Source: an uncultured Bacteroidota bacterium
GTDB taxonomy: Bacteria > Bacteroidota > Bacteroidia > Flavobacteriales > Flavobacteriaceae
NCBI GenBank assembly: GCA_903837025.1
Contig: CAILTC010000436.1
Coordinates: 1-10,755, forward strand
Direction of reading: 5' to 3'
Length of the DNA: 10,755 nt
Position numbers and translations under genes: made by a program. Below the pieces are notes generated by a model. That model did no database searches. It worked only from the letters and a program-made list of their open reading frames with translations, and was not told the origin of the DNA. Positions 1 through 5,324 of the stretch are shown here, one piece after another (position 1 is the first letter of the stretch; each line of letters begins with the position of its first letter).

Positions 1-350
1 ATGAAGGGATAAATTGGGCAATTATGTTAAAAAACGACTCAAAACTAATTGGGATTATTGGTCATTATCGATTAAAGCCGGAACATTATAGAGCAGAAAT
101 TGGTTATATGTTGCTTCCTGAATACCATGGCAAAGGTATCATGACAGAGGCTATAAACGAAGTTGTAAATTATGGTTTTGACGTAATGAAACTCCATTCT
201 ATTGAAGCGCTTATTGATCCTAGAAATTTAGCGTCTGAAAATGTGCTCCAAAAAAATGGTTTTATAAAAGAGGCTCATTTCATAGAAAACGAATATTATG
301 AAGGTCAATTTTTAGATTCTGTAGTTTATTCCATTTTGAATAAACGATAA
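1..350 (+). CDS. GNAT family N-acetyltransferase (RimJ/RimL type), 5'-truncated by the window edge
   Basis: The reading frame is open from base 3 and ends at the TAA at 348-350, so the ATG at base 24 is internal and the real start lies outside the window. The visible 115 or so residues are the C-terminal part of a GNAT fold. They include the acetyl-CoA pyrophosphate-binding stretch PEYHGKGIMTEA (the Q/RxxGxG/A-type motif), preceded by the beta strand AEIGYMLL. The C-terminal segment NLASENVLQKNGFIKEA is typical of RimJ/RimL-like enzymes. Family members transfer acetyl from acetyl-CoA to the N-terminal amine of ribosomal proteins or to small amines; the substrate cannot be told from the sequence. 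It is presumably cytoplasmic. No clear terminator follows it. Confidence 0.88.
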   Translation, partial: EGINWAIMLKNDSKLIGIIGHYRLKPEHYRAEIGYMLLPEYHGKGIMTEAINEVVNYGFDVMKLHSIEALIDPRNLASENVLQKNGFIKEAHFIENEYYEGQFLDSVVYSILNKR

Positions 351-414
351 CTATTTGCAATTTTTCTATGATCAGAATTAACATTTAAAGATTAAATTCC
401 TATAAACAATATTC

Positions 415-422
415 TATATTTG
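415..422 (+). promoter_or_regulatory. Bacteroidota-type -7 promoter element (TATATTTG) upstream of the DUF3575-like gene
   Basis: TATATTTG fits the Bacteroidota -7 consensus TAnnTTTG used by the sigma-70-like primary sigma factor. It lies 45 bp before the ATG at 468, giving a predicted leader of about 40 nt. No good -33 TTG is visible at the usual distance, so this call rests on the -7 box alone. The possible TTG start at 420 lies inside this box, which argues against it as a translation start. Confidence 0.55.
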
Positions 423-467
423 CGCCTGAAAACAGTATTTATTATAAAAAACAAAAAATATTTTTAC

Positions 468-1016
468 ATGAAAAAATTACTTATTCTAACTATTCTTTTA
501 TTTTCAATACATTCACAAAGCCAAACTTATGTGAAATTAAATGCATTCTCAACCTTATTAACTGTGCCTAATGTAGGAATTGAAACAAGTATTGGTAAAA
601 AATCTACTTTCCAATTTGACATAACTGCTTCATTTTGGAATAGCAAAGTGACTCCGATGCAATTTTATATTTTTATGCCGGAATATAGATACCATTTTCA
701 CGAAAAATACAATGGTTTTTATGTGGGTGCAAATGTAGGAGCAACTGTTTTCAATTTTCAAAAATGGAATCATTTGAATTTGGATGAATATGAAAAAGGT
801 GTGGGTTACCTTGTTGGAGCTTCGATAGGATATCAAAAAAAAATAAACGACAAATTTATGATTGATTGTTTTTTAGGTGGCGGAAACAGTCAAGGATTTT
901 ATAAAGGGTATTATATTGGCACTAATACTCGCTATGAATTTGCTAAAAATTACAACAAAAGTGGCGAATGGTTGCCTTACAGAGGAGGCGTAATGGTTTC
1001 ATATCGATTAAATTAA
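468..1016 (+). CDS. Secreted outer-membrane beta-barrel protein, DUF3575-like
   Basis: The 182-residue protein begins at ATG 468 with a Sec signal peptide: MKK, then the hydrophobic LLILTILLFSI, then a probable cleavage after SQSQ. No lipobox cysteine is present. The mature part alternates short amphipathic beta strands rich in Gly and aromatics, such as the GFYVGANVGATVF and YLVGASIGYQ regions, and ends in GVMVSYRLN. This is the pattern of small outer-membrane barrels of the DUF3575 family common in Bacteroidota. The upstream in-frame TTG at 420 is rejected because it lies inside the promoter box and would bury the signal peptide. Function is unknown; outer-membrane location is inferred from the signal peptide and strand pattern. 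Its stop overlaps the stop of the convergent next gene. Confidence 0.75.
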   Translation: MKKLLILTILLFSIHSQSQTYVKLNAFSTLLTVPNVGIETSIGKKSTFQFDITASFWNSKVTPMQFYIFMPEYRYHFHEKYNGFYVGANVGATVFNFQKWNHLNLDEYEKGVGYLVGASIGYQKKINDKFMIDCFLGGGNSQGFYKGYYIGTNTRYEFAKNYNKSGEWLPYRGGVMVSYRLN

Positions 1017-1249
1017 ATCGAAATTTTAAATTTCCCTAAAGTATTTACATATAACTCTTCTACTTTTTTTCTTGCCCAATCCGTTTTCCTCAAAAAAGTT
1101 AAACTTGATTTGACACTTGGTTTATCTGTAAAGCATTTTATTTTAATTAATTCGCCCAAGGTGTCAAAACCATAATGATCGACAAGTTGTTCAACTATTT
1201 TTTGAAGAGTAATTCCGTGAAGGGGATCTTTTGATGATGACTTTTCCAT
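1013..1249 (-). CDS. VF530/DUF2132 family small DNA-binding protein
   Basis: This 78-residue protein matches the VF530 (DUF2132) family along its whole length. Visible marks are DPLHGITLQKIVEQLVDHYGFDTLGELI near the N-terminus and the conserved C-terminal part SVKSSLTFLRKTDWARKKVEELY. The family is known from a Vibrio fischeri structure and is described as DNA-binding; its physiological role is not established. The start fits the family, whose members begin a few residues before DPLHG. The ATG lies only 4 nt after a TAnnTTTG -7 box on the same strand, so the transcript may have almost no leader. The stop codon overlaps that of the convergent upstream gene by 4 bp, leaving no room for a terminator between the two. 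Confidence 0.88.
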   Translation of the reverse strand: MEKSSSKDPLHGITLQKIVEQLVDHYGFDTLGELIKIKCFTDKPSVKSSLTFLRKTDWARKKVEELYVNTLGKFKISI

Positions 1250-1253
1250 GTTG

Positions 1254-1261
1254 CAAATTTA
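1254..1261 (-). promoter_or_regulatory. Putative -7 promoter element (TAAATTTG) for the VF530 gene
   Basis: On the minus strand TAAATTTG matches TAnnTTTG, with only GCAAC-like spacing (4 nt) before the ATG at 1249. I see no -33 TTG at about 20 nt upstream, so support is moderate. If it is used, transcription would begin at or within one or two bases of the start codon. Confidence 0.4.
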
Positions 1262-1280
1262 AAGCAATTTTAAATAACTA

Positions 1281-1311
1281 TTGACATTTCGCTGTTTTGT
1301 TCCTACATTTG
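1281..1311 (+). promoter_or_regulatory. smpB promoter: -33 TTGACA and -7 TACATTTG
   Basis: TTGACA at 1281-1286 and TACATTTG at 1304-1311 match the Bacteroidota -33 (TTG) and -7 (TAnnTTTG) elements. There are 20 nt between the TTG and the -7 box, the usual spacing. This is the best-formed promoter in the window. The -7 box ends 7 nt before the smpB ATG, so the predicted leader is only a few bases. Confidence 0.75.
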
Positions 1312-1318
1312 CAATCCT

Positions 1319-1771
1319 ATGCTAAAAACAATAAACATACTTAACAAAAGAGCTCGCTTCGATTATGAAATAATCGATAAATTTACGGCTGGAATTGTCT
1401 TGGCTGGAACCGAAATAAAATCGATCCGTTTGGGAAAAGCCAACATCACCGAAAGCTTTTGCGAATTTAGCGGCACTGAACTCTTCGCCATTAATACTTA
1501 TATTGAAGAATATACTTTTGGTAACCAATTCAATCACAAAGCAAGAAGCGAACGTAAACTCTTGCTAACAAAACGAGAATTAAAAGGTTTATCCAGAAGT
1601 GTACAAGCCAAAGGATTGACTATCGTTCCTCTAAAATTATTTACCAATGAAAAAGGTTTAGCAAAACTTGAAATTGGACTTTGTAAAGGAAAGAAAACCT
1701 ACGATAAACGCGAATCTTTGAAAGAACAAGATACTAAACGCGATCTCGACAGAATCAAAAAAGCATTTTAA
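1319..1771 (+). CDS. smpB: SsrA-binding protein SmpB
   Basis: SmpB binds tmRNA (SsrA) and delivers it to stalled ribosomes in trans-translation, mimicking the codon-anticodon stem in the cytoplasm. The 150-residue length is normal. Visible family marks are the N-terminal core [10 protein letters not shown] (residues 9-18), the OB-fold signature [14 protein letters not shown] (24-37), the [10 protein letters not shown] segment (79-88), and the basic C-terminal tail beginning [10 protein letters not shown] (123-132) and ending DLDRIKKAF, which enters the mRNA channel. The start at 1319 agrees with flavobacterial homologues, which begin ML(K)xxNILNKRA. It is transcribed alone from its own promoter and ends before a bidirectional hairpin. 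Confidence 0.97.
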   Translation: MLKTINILNKRARFDYEIIDKFTAGIVLAGTEIKSIRLGKANITESFCEFSGTELFAINTYIEEYTFGNQFNHKARSERKLLLTKRELKGLSRSVQAKGLTIVPLKLFTNEKGLAKLEIGLCKGKKTYDKRESLKEQDTKRDLDRIKKAF

Positions 1772-1811
1772 TAGCTCTATTACAGCTACCGAAAGATTAA
1801 AAATAATTTAG

Positions 1812-1857
1812 ACACCCATTCTACAAATTTATACCAAATAATTTGTAAAATGGGTGT
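1812..1857. terminator. Bidirectional terminator hairpin between smpB and pcm
   Basis: An 18-nt arm at 1812-1829 pairs with 1840-1857 with one mismatch (1821) across a 10-nt AT loop. The stem ends in a GC-richer base (ACACCC/GGGTGT). It sits between the convergent smpB and pcm stops, where a shared terminator is expected. Flanks are A/T-rich on both sides, although neither has a long pure T run. Confidence 0.75.
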
Positions 1858-1875
1858 TTATGAATAGACCGATAA

Positions 1876-2517
1876 TCAATTTTTATTTTCTAACAAAGGC
1901 ACGAATTTAAAATCGCCAAACTCATGTTTTTCGAATTGGGTTTCATTCTTACGTATCAACAAAGTCATAATTTGTTTTTCTTCGCCAAGCGGAATTACCA
2001 ACCTTCCTCCTATTTTTAGCTGTGCCATCAAGGCTTGCGGAATAACTGGCGCACCGGCGGTTACAATAATACTATCAAAAGGAGCGTGATTCGGCAAACC
2101 TTTATAACCATCTCCAAAAGAAAGATGTTTGGGTCTGATACCTAATTTCGGCAATAAAGCTGATGTTTGCTTGAACAATTCGTTTTGTCTTTCGACACTG
2201 TAAACCTTGGCTCCCATCAAAAACAAAACCGCAGTTTGATACCCAGACCCCGTTCCTATTTCGAGAATTTTATGTTCTTTTTTTACTTCCAATAATTGGC
2301 TTTGAAAAGCAACCGTGTAAGGTTGCGAGATAGTTTGCCCCGCCCCTATCGGGAATGCTTTGTCTTGATAGGCATAATCTTCAAAACTAGAATTTAAAAA
2401 AAGATGTCTCGGAATTTTCCTAATTGCCTCCAAAACAGTCGTGTCAATAATTCCTTTTTCTTGTAAAAGGTTTACTAATTGATTACGAAGTCCTTGATGT
2501 TTTGCAGTGTCTTTCAA
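1876..2517 (-). CDS. pcm: Protein-L-isoaspartate O-methyltransferase (TTG start)
   Basis: Pcm methylates L-isoaspartyl residues in aged proteins using S-adenosylmethionine, starting their repair. The 213-residue protein has the pre-motif IGAGQTISQP (57-66, the substrate-side motif of the family), the SAM-binding motif I EIGTGSGYQTA (86-96), an acidic post-I residue in VERQ (108-111), motif II DSIIVTAGAP (148-157) and GGRLVIPLG (170-178). I place the start at TTG 2517, giving M-KDTAKHQGLR, because the homologues I know begin there. The frame is open to a TTG at 2577, but that extension (FDFWDFKVYF) is encoded by the 7-bp repeat array at 2541-2603 and looks like noise. No clear -7 box is visible for it. 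It is divergent from the Gfo/Idh gene and convergent with smpB. Confidence 0.92.
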   Translation of the reverse strand: MKDTAKHQGLRNQLVNLLQEKGIIDTTVLEAIRKIPRHLFLNSSFEDYAYQDKAFPIGAGQTISQPYTVAFQSQLLEVKKEHKILEIGTGSGYQTAVLFLMGAKVYSVERQNELFKQTSALLPKLGIRPKHLSFGDGYKGLPNHAPFDSIIVTAGAPVIPQALMAQLKIGGRLVIPLGEEKQIMTLLIRKNETQFEKHEFGDFKFVPLLENKN

Positions 2518-2540
2518 AATTTGGGATGATTTATTTTGGT

Positions 2541-2603
2541 AAAAATAAACTTTAAAATCCCAAAAATCAAATAACAAATTCCAAAAACTTTAAACTCCAA
2601 TCT
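2541..2603. repeat. Degenerate 7-bp-period array A (pcm / Gfo-Idh divergent intergenic)
   Basis: Read on the plus strand in steps of 7 from 2541, the sequence falls into nine A-rich heptamers. AAATCCC (2555), AAAAATC (2562), AAATAAC (2569) and AAATTCC (2576) are the clearest, each beginning AAA and ending in C. The array runs into the spurious upstream extension of pcm. It shares CAAAAATCAAA (2561-2571) with the reverse complement of the array at 5247. Its edges are approximate, since the outer units are weak. Confidence 0.6.
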
Positions 2604-2626
2604 TTAGACAATAAACAAATAAATTA

Positions 2627-2634
2627 TACATTTG
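2627..2634 (+). promoter_or_regulatory. -7 promoter element (TACATTTG) for the Gfo/Idh oxidoreductase
   Basis: TACATTTG matches TAnnTTTG exactly and ends 15 nt before the ATG at 2650, predicting a leader of roughly 11 nt. The -33 region has TTTAGACA at 2603-2610, only a loose match to TTG. The alternative TTG start at 2632 lies inside this box and is therefore unlikely. Confidence 0.6.
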
Positions 2635-2649
2635 TTAAAAATCATTTTT

Positions 2650-3615
2650 ATGTTGAAAGTAGGCGTTTTAGGTGCAGGACATCTTGGAAAAATACATTTA
2701 AGATTATTACAACAATCCGAAAAATACGAATTAGTGGGTTTTTATGATGAAAATCAAGAAAACGGAGAAAAAGTCGCCAAAGAATTTGGATACAAACACT
2801 TCTCGACAATAGCCTCCTTAATACATGCTGTCGATGTGATAGATATTGTAACACCTACGCTTTCGCATTATAAGTGTGCCAAGGTTTCGATTAAATCGGG
2901 CAAACATGTTTTTATAGAAAAACCAATTTCGAATACAGTCGCCGAAGCCGAAGAAATTATTGCTTTGGCCAAAGAATATAATGTAAAAGGTCAGGTAGGT
3001 CACGTAGAACGATTCAATCCTGCTTTCAAAGCGACAAAGGATATGATTGAAAATCCTATGTTTATCGAAACGCATCGCTTGGCCGAATTCAACCCTCGTG
3101 GCACCGATGTTCCCGTGGTACTTGACTTGATGATTCACGATATTGATGCCATTTTGAGCGTGGTTAATTCGAAAGTAAAATCAATTAACGCTAGTGGAGT
3201 TTCGGTAATTAGTGAAACTCCTGATATTGCCAATGCTCGAATTGAGTTCGAAAACGGATGCGTTGCCAATTTAACAGCTAGCCGAATATCACTCAAAAAT
3301 ATGCGTAAATCCCGTTTCTTCCAGAAAGATGCTTATATATCAGTTGACTTTTTGGAGAAAAGATGTGAGGTTGTAAAAATGAAAGAAGCTCCTGAAATTC
3401 CTGGAGATTTTGATATCATTCTACAAAATGCAGAAGGTGTAAAAAAACAAATCTACTTTTCGAATCCTGATGTCGAGCAAAACAACGCTATTCTTGACGA
3501 ATTAGAATCCTTTGCCGATGCCATCAACAACGATACAACTCCTGTCGTTACCTTAGAACAAGCAACAGAAGCTTTGCGTGTAGCTTACCAAATTATTGAT
3601 TGTTTTAAGAAGTAA
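2650..3615 (+). CDS. Gfo/Idh/MocA family NAD(P)-dependent oxidoreductase
   Basis: The 321-residue protein has the two-domain layout of the family. An N-terminal Rossmann fold carries GAGHLG (8-13), with acidic D33 after beta-2 suggesting NAD(H) preference. The hallmark EKP motif is at 90-92 in GKHVFIEKPIS. The C-terminal substrate domain carries HVERFNPAF (118-126) and DLMIHDIDA (159-167), whose His and Asp match the usual active-site positions. Members oxidise or reduce sugars or sugar nucleotides; some Bacteroidota relatives act on UDP-GlcNAc-type substrates, but the substrate here cannot be assigned. The start at ATG 2650 gives MLKVGVLGAG. An upstream TTG at 2632 overlaps the promoter box. 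A 20-bp hairpin follows the gene. Confidence 0.92.
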   Translation: MLKVGVLGAGHLGKIHLRLLQQSEKYELVGFYDENQENGEKVAKEFGYKHFSTIASLIHAVDVIDIVTPTLSHYKCAKVSIKSGKHVFIEKPISNTVAEAEEIIALAKEYNVKGQVGHVERFNPAFKATKDMIENPMFIETHRLAEFNPRGTDVPVVLDLMIHDIDAILSVVNSKVKSINASGVSVISETPDIANARIEFENGCVANLTASRISLKNMRKSRFFQKDAYISVDFLEKRCEVVKMKEAPEIPGDFDIILQNAEGVKKQIYFSNPDVEQNNAILDELESFADAINNDTTPVVTLEQATEALRVAYQIIDCFKK

Positions 3616-3627
3616 ATTAAATTGTCT

Positions 3628-3676
3628 AAAGTTTATGGTTCAAAGTTCTTTAGAGCAACTTTAAACCATAAACTTT
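3628..3676 (+). terminator. Long hairpin between Gfo/Idh gene and hydroxyacyl-CoA dehydrogenase, terminator-like
   Basis: Arms 3628-3647 and 3657-3676 are 20 nt each and complementary except for one position (3641), with a 9-nt loop. The GAATTTTT that follows gives a short T-run, so it could end Gfo/Idh transcription. The stem is AT-rich, however, and built from 7-bp units (AACTTTA, AACCATA, AACTTTG), so it may equally be an inverted repeat element. It starts 12 nt after the stop codon. Confidence 0.6.
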
Positions 3677-3698
3677 GAATTTTTAAACCAAAATATAT
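3628..3698. repeat. 7-bp-period array B, palindromic
   Basis: From 3657 the sequence reads as heptamers each starting with AA: AACTTTA (3657), AACCATA (3664), AACTTTG (3671), AATTTTT (3678), AAACCAA (3685). The left half has the inverse units GTTTATG (3631) and GTTCAAA (3638). The array thus consists of reverse-complement units followed by forward units, and these fold into the hairpin at 3628-3676. It reaches the ATG of the next gene at 3697. Confidence 0.6.
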
Positions 3699-4584
3699 GA
3701 AAATAATAGCTATAATCGGAGCAGGAACAATGGGCAACGGGATTGCACATACTTTTGCACAAAGTGGTTTCACCGTAAAACTGATCGATGTTTCCGAGAA
3801 ATCTTTGGATAAAGGAATGACTACTATTTTTGCCAATTTAGATCGAATGGTTGCCAAAGGAACCATTACTGAGGAAGATAAATTCAAAACCATAAACAAT
3901 ATTATTACGTATACCGACCTCAAAGATGGTGTTGTAGGTGTTGATTTAGTCGTTGAAGCTGCCACCGAAAACGTTGAATTAAAACTCGCTATTTTCAAGC
4001 AATTGAACGAGGCTTGTTCTCACAATACGATATTAGCGACGAATACTTCTTCTATTTCAATCACTCAGATTGGTGCCGTTGTCGCGCATCCGGAACGCGT
4101 TATTGGAATGCACTTCATGAATCCAGTGCCAATTATGAAACTAGTCGAAATTATTCGCGGTTACAATACGAGCGACGAAGTGACGAAAATCATTATGGAA
4201 TTATCCGAAAAACTGGGTAAAACTCCCGTTGAAGTCAATGATTATCCTGGTTTTGTAGCCAATAGAATTTTGATGCCCATGATCAACGAGGCCATCGAAA
4301 CCTTATACAACAAAGTAGCTGGCGTTTACGAAATTGATACCGTGATGAAACTCGGAATGGGTCACCCAATGGGACCTCTACAATTAGCTGATTTCATTGG
4401 CCTTGATGTATGTCTTGCTATTTTGAATGTGATGTATGATGGATTCAAAAACCCAAAATACGCGCCTTGTCCTTTATTAATAAATATGGTTCGCGCAGGA
4501 AAAATGGGCGTGAAATCTGGTGAAGGTTTTTATGATTATAGCGAAAGTAAAAAAGCAGAGAAAATCTCGAAACAGTTTAATTAA
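3697..4584 (+). CDS. 3-hydroxyacyl-CoA (3-hydroxybutyryl-CoA) dehydrogenase
   Basis: It oxidises (3S)-3-hydroxyacyl-CoA to 3-oxoacyl-CoA with NAD, or does the reverse, in fatty-acid or butyrate-type metabolism; it is soluble. The 295-residue, single-function (Hbd-type) protein has the N-terminal NAD-binding domain with GAGTMG (8-13) and D31 at the end of beta-2. The active-site residues are in place: S118 in NTSS, H139 in GMHFMNPVP with E151 forming the His-Glu pair, and N189 in GFVANR. The C-terminal domain has GHPMGPLQLADFIGLD (222-237). No enoyl-CoA hydratase domain is fused. The stop is followed after 1 nt by the yggS ATG, so the two are almost certainly co-transcribed and possibly translationally coupled. 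Confidence 0.94.
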   Translation: MKIIAIIGAGTMGNGIAHTFAQSGFTVKLIDVSEKSLDKGMTTIFANLDRMVAKGTITEEDKFKTINNIITYTDLKDGVVGVDLVVEAATENVELKLAIFKQLNEACSHNTILATNTSSISITQIGAVVAHPERVIGMHFMNPVPIMKLVEIIRGYNTSDEVTKIIMELSEKLGKTPVEVNDYPGFVANRILMPMINEAIETLYNKVAGVYEIDTVMKLGMGHPMGPLQLADFIGLDVCLAILNVMYDGFKNPKYAPCPLLINMVRAGKMGVKSGEGFYDYSESKKAEKISKQFN

Positions 4585-4585
4585 T

Positions 4586-5248
4586 ATGTCAATAGCACAA
4601 AACCTCCTCAAAATAAAATCGACTTTACCCGAAAACGTAACGCTTGTTGCCGTTTCTAAAACCAAACCTATTCCTGATTTGATGGAAGCCTACGATGCTG
4701 GTCAACGTATTTTTGGCGAAAACAAAATTCAGGAAATGGCCGAGAAATGGGAAGCGATGCCAAAAGATATTCAATGGCACATGATTGGTCACGTTCAGAC
4801 GAATAAGGTCAAATTTATGGCAGAATTCGTAAGCCTAATTCATGGTGTTGATAGCCTGAAATTAGTAGACGAAATCAACAAACAAGCGAAAAAAAACAAT
4901 AGAATAATCGATTGTTTTCTTCAAATACATATTGCCGAAGAAGAAACTAAATTTGGCCTTGACGAAAAAGAACTCCATGAGATTCTTGCTTCTACAGCAT
5001 TTCAAGAAATGAAAAACATTAGAATTGTGGGATTAATGGGAATGGCAACTTTCACTAATAATCAAGATCAAATTAAGAAAGAATTCACGCATTTGAAAAC
5101 GATTTTTGATTCCTGTCAAAATCTGAAATCTGAAAACTGCAATCTGAAATCTATTTCCATGGGAATGTCTGGCGATTATCAACTCGCAATTGAATGCGGA
5201 AGTACGATGGTTCGGATAGGAAGTAGTATCTTTGGGGGAAGAATTTGA
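4586..5248 (+). CDS. yggS: YggS/PROSC family pyridoxal-phosphate homeostasis protein
   Basis: YggS proteins bind PLP on a TIM-barrel fold and buffer vitamin B6 and amino-acid pools; no catalytic activity is established. The 220-residue protein has the PLP lysine K25 in AVSKTKP, then FGENKIQEM (43-51), WHMIGHVQTNK (64-74), GLMGMAT (149-155), and the phosphate-binding C-terminus MGMSGDYQLAIECGSTMVRIGSSIFG (192-217). The start at ATG 4586 is chosen because it lies 1 nt after the upstream stop and gives the family N-terminus; the frame is open further upstream into the preceding gene. Residues 172-191, just before MGMSGD, are encoded by a 7-bp-period repeat and are longer than the corresponding loop of E. 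coli YggS. The TGA stop lies at the edge of a second array. Confidence 0.95.
   Translation: MSIAQNLLKIKSTLPENVTLVAVSKTKPIPDLMEAYDAGQRIFGENKIQEMAEKWEAMPKDIQWHMIGHVQTNKVKFMAEFVSLIHGVDSLKLVDEINKQAKKNNRIIDCFLQIHIAEEETKFGLDEKELHEILASTAFQEMKNIRIVGLMGMATFTNNQDQIKKEFTHLKTIFDSCQNLKSENCNLKSISMGMSGDYQLAIECGSTMVRIGSSIFGGRI
5101..5156. repeat. 7-bp-period array C inside yggS
   Basis: Eight consecutive heptamers in register: GATTTTT (5101), GATTCCT (5108), a transition unit, then TCTGAAA (5122, 5129, 5143) with variants ACTGCAA (5136) and TCTATTT (5150). The GATT units followed by CTGAA units repeat the architecture of array D about 150 bp downstream. Because 7 is not a multiple of 3, the peptide repeats only every three units, seen as NLKS at 179-182 and 186-189. 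GATTTTTGA and TCAAAATC (5101-5123) can pair as a small stem. Confidence 0.75.
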
Positions 5249-5323
5249 TTTTTGATTGAAGATTAACGATTTTTGATTTCAGATTTGACACTGAACACTA
5301 AAAACTGAACACTGAACACTTAT
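5247..5323. repeat. 7-bp-period array D filling the yggS-exonuclease junction
   Basis: Eleven uninterrupted heptamers (77 bp). Six start with GATT: GATTTTT at 5247 and 5268, GATTGAA at 5254, GATTAAC at 5261, GATTTCA at 5275, GATTTGA at 5282. Five are of the type CACTGAA: 5289 and 5310, with variants at 5296, 5303 and 5317. The first unit supplies the last two bases of the yggS TGA stop, and the last unit ends 1 nt before the TTG start of the next gene. The whole intergenic spacer is therefore repeat. GATTTTTGATT at 5247-5257 recurs at 5268-5278 and in yggS at 5101-5111. Confidence 0.85.
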
Positions 5324-5324
5324 T

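Noticed and set aside
2818..3138. Minus-strand open frame of 106 codons inside the Gfo/Idh gene
   Set aside because: Composition is unlike a protein family I know, it lies wholly inside a well-supported gene, and no promoter or start context is seen.
3665..3677. TAnnTTTG promoter for the hydroxyacyl-CoA dehydrogenase in TAAACTTTG
   Set aside because: It has three bases between TA and TTTG rather than two, and lies in the hairpin arm of array B.
3633..3998. Minus-strand open frame of 121 codons across the array B hairpin and the dehydrogenase gene
   Set aside because: Low-complexity Ser/Ile/Val-rich product antisense to the conserved NAD-binding domain; no family resemblance.
4520..4585. Upstream extension of yggS beginning inside the hydroxyacyl-CoA dehydrogenase gene
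   Set aside because: It would overlap the upstream gene by 65 bp and adds no YggS-like sequence; the ATG at 4586, 1 nt after the upstream stop, gives the family N-terminus.
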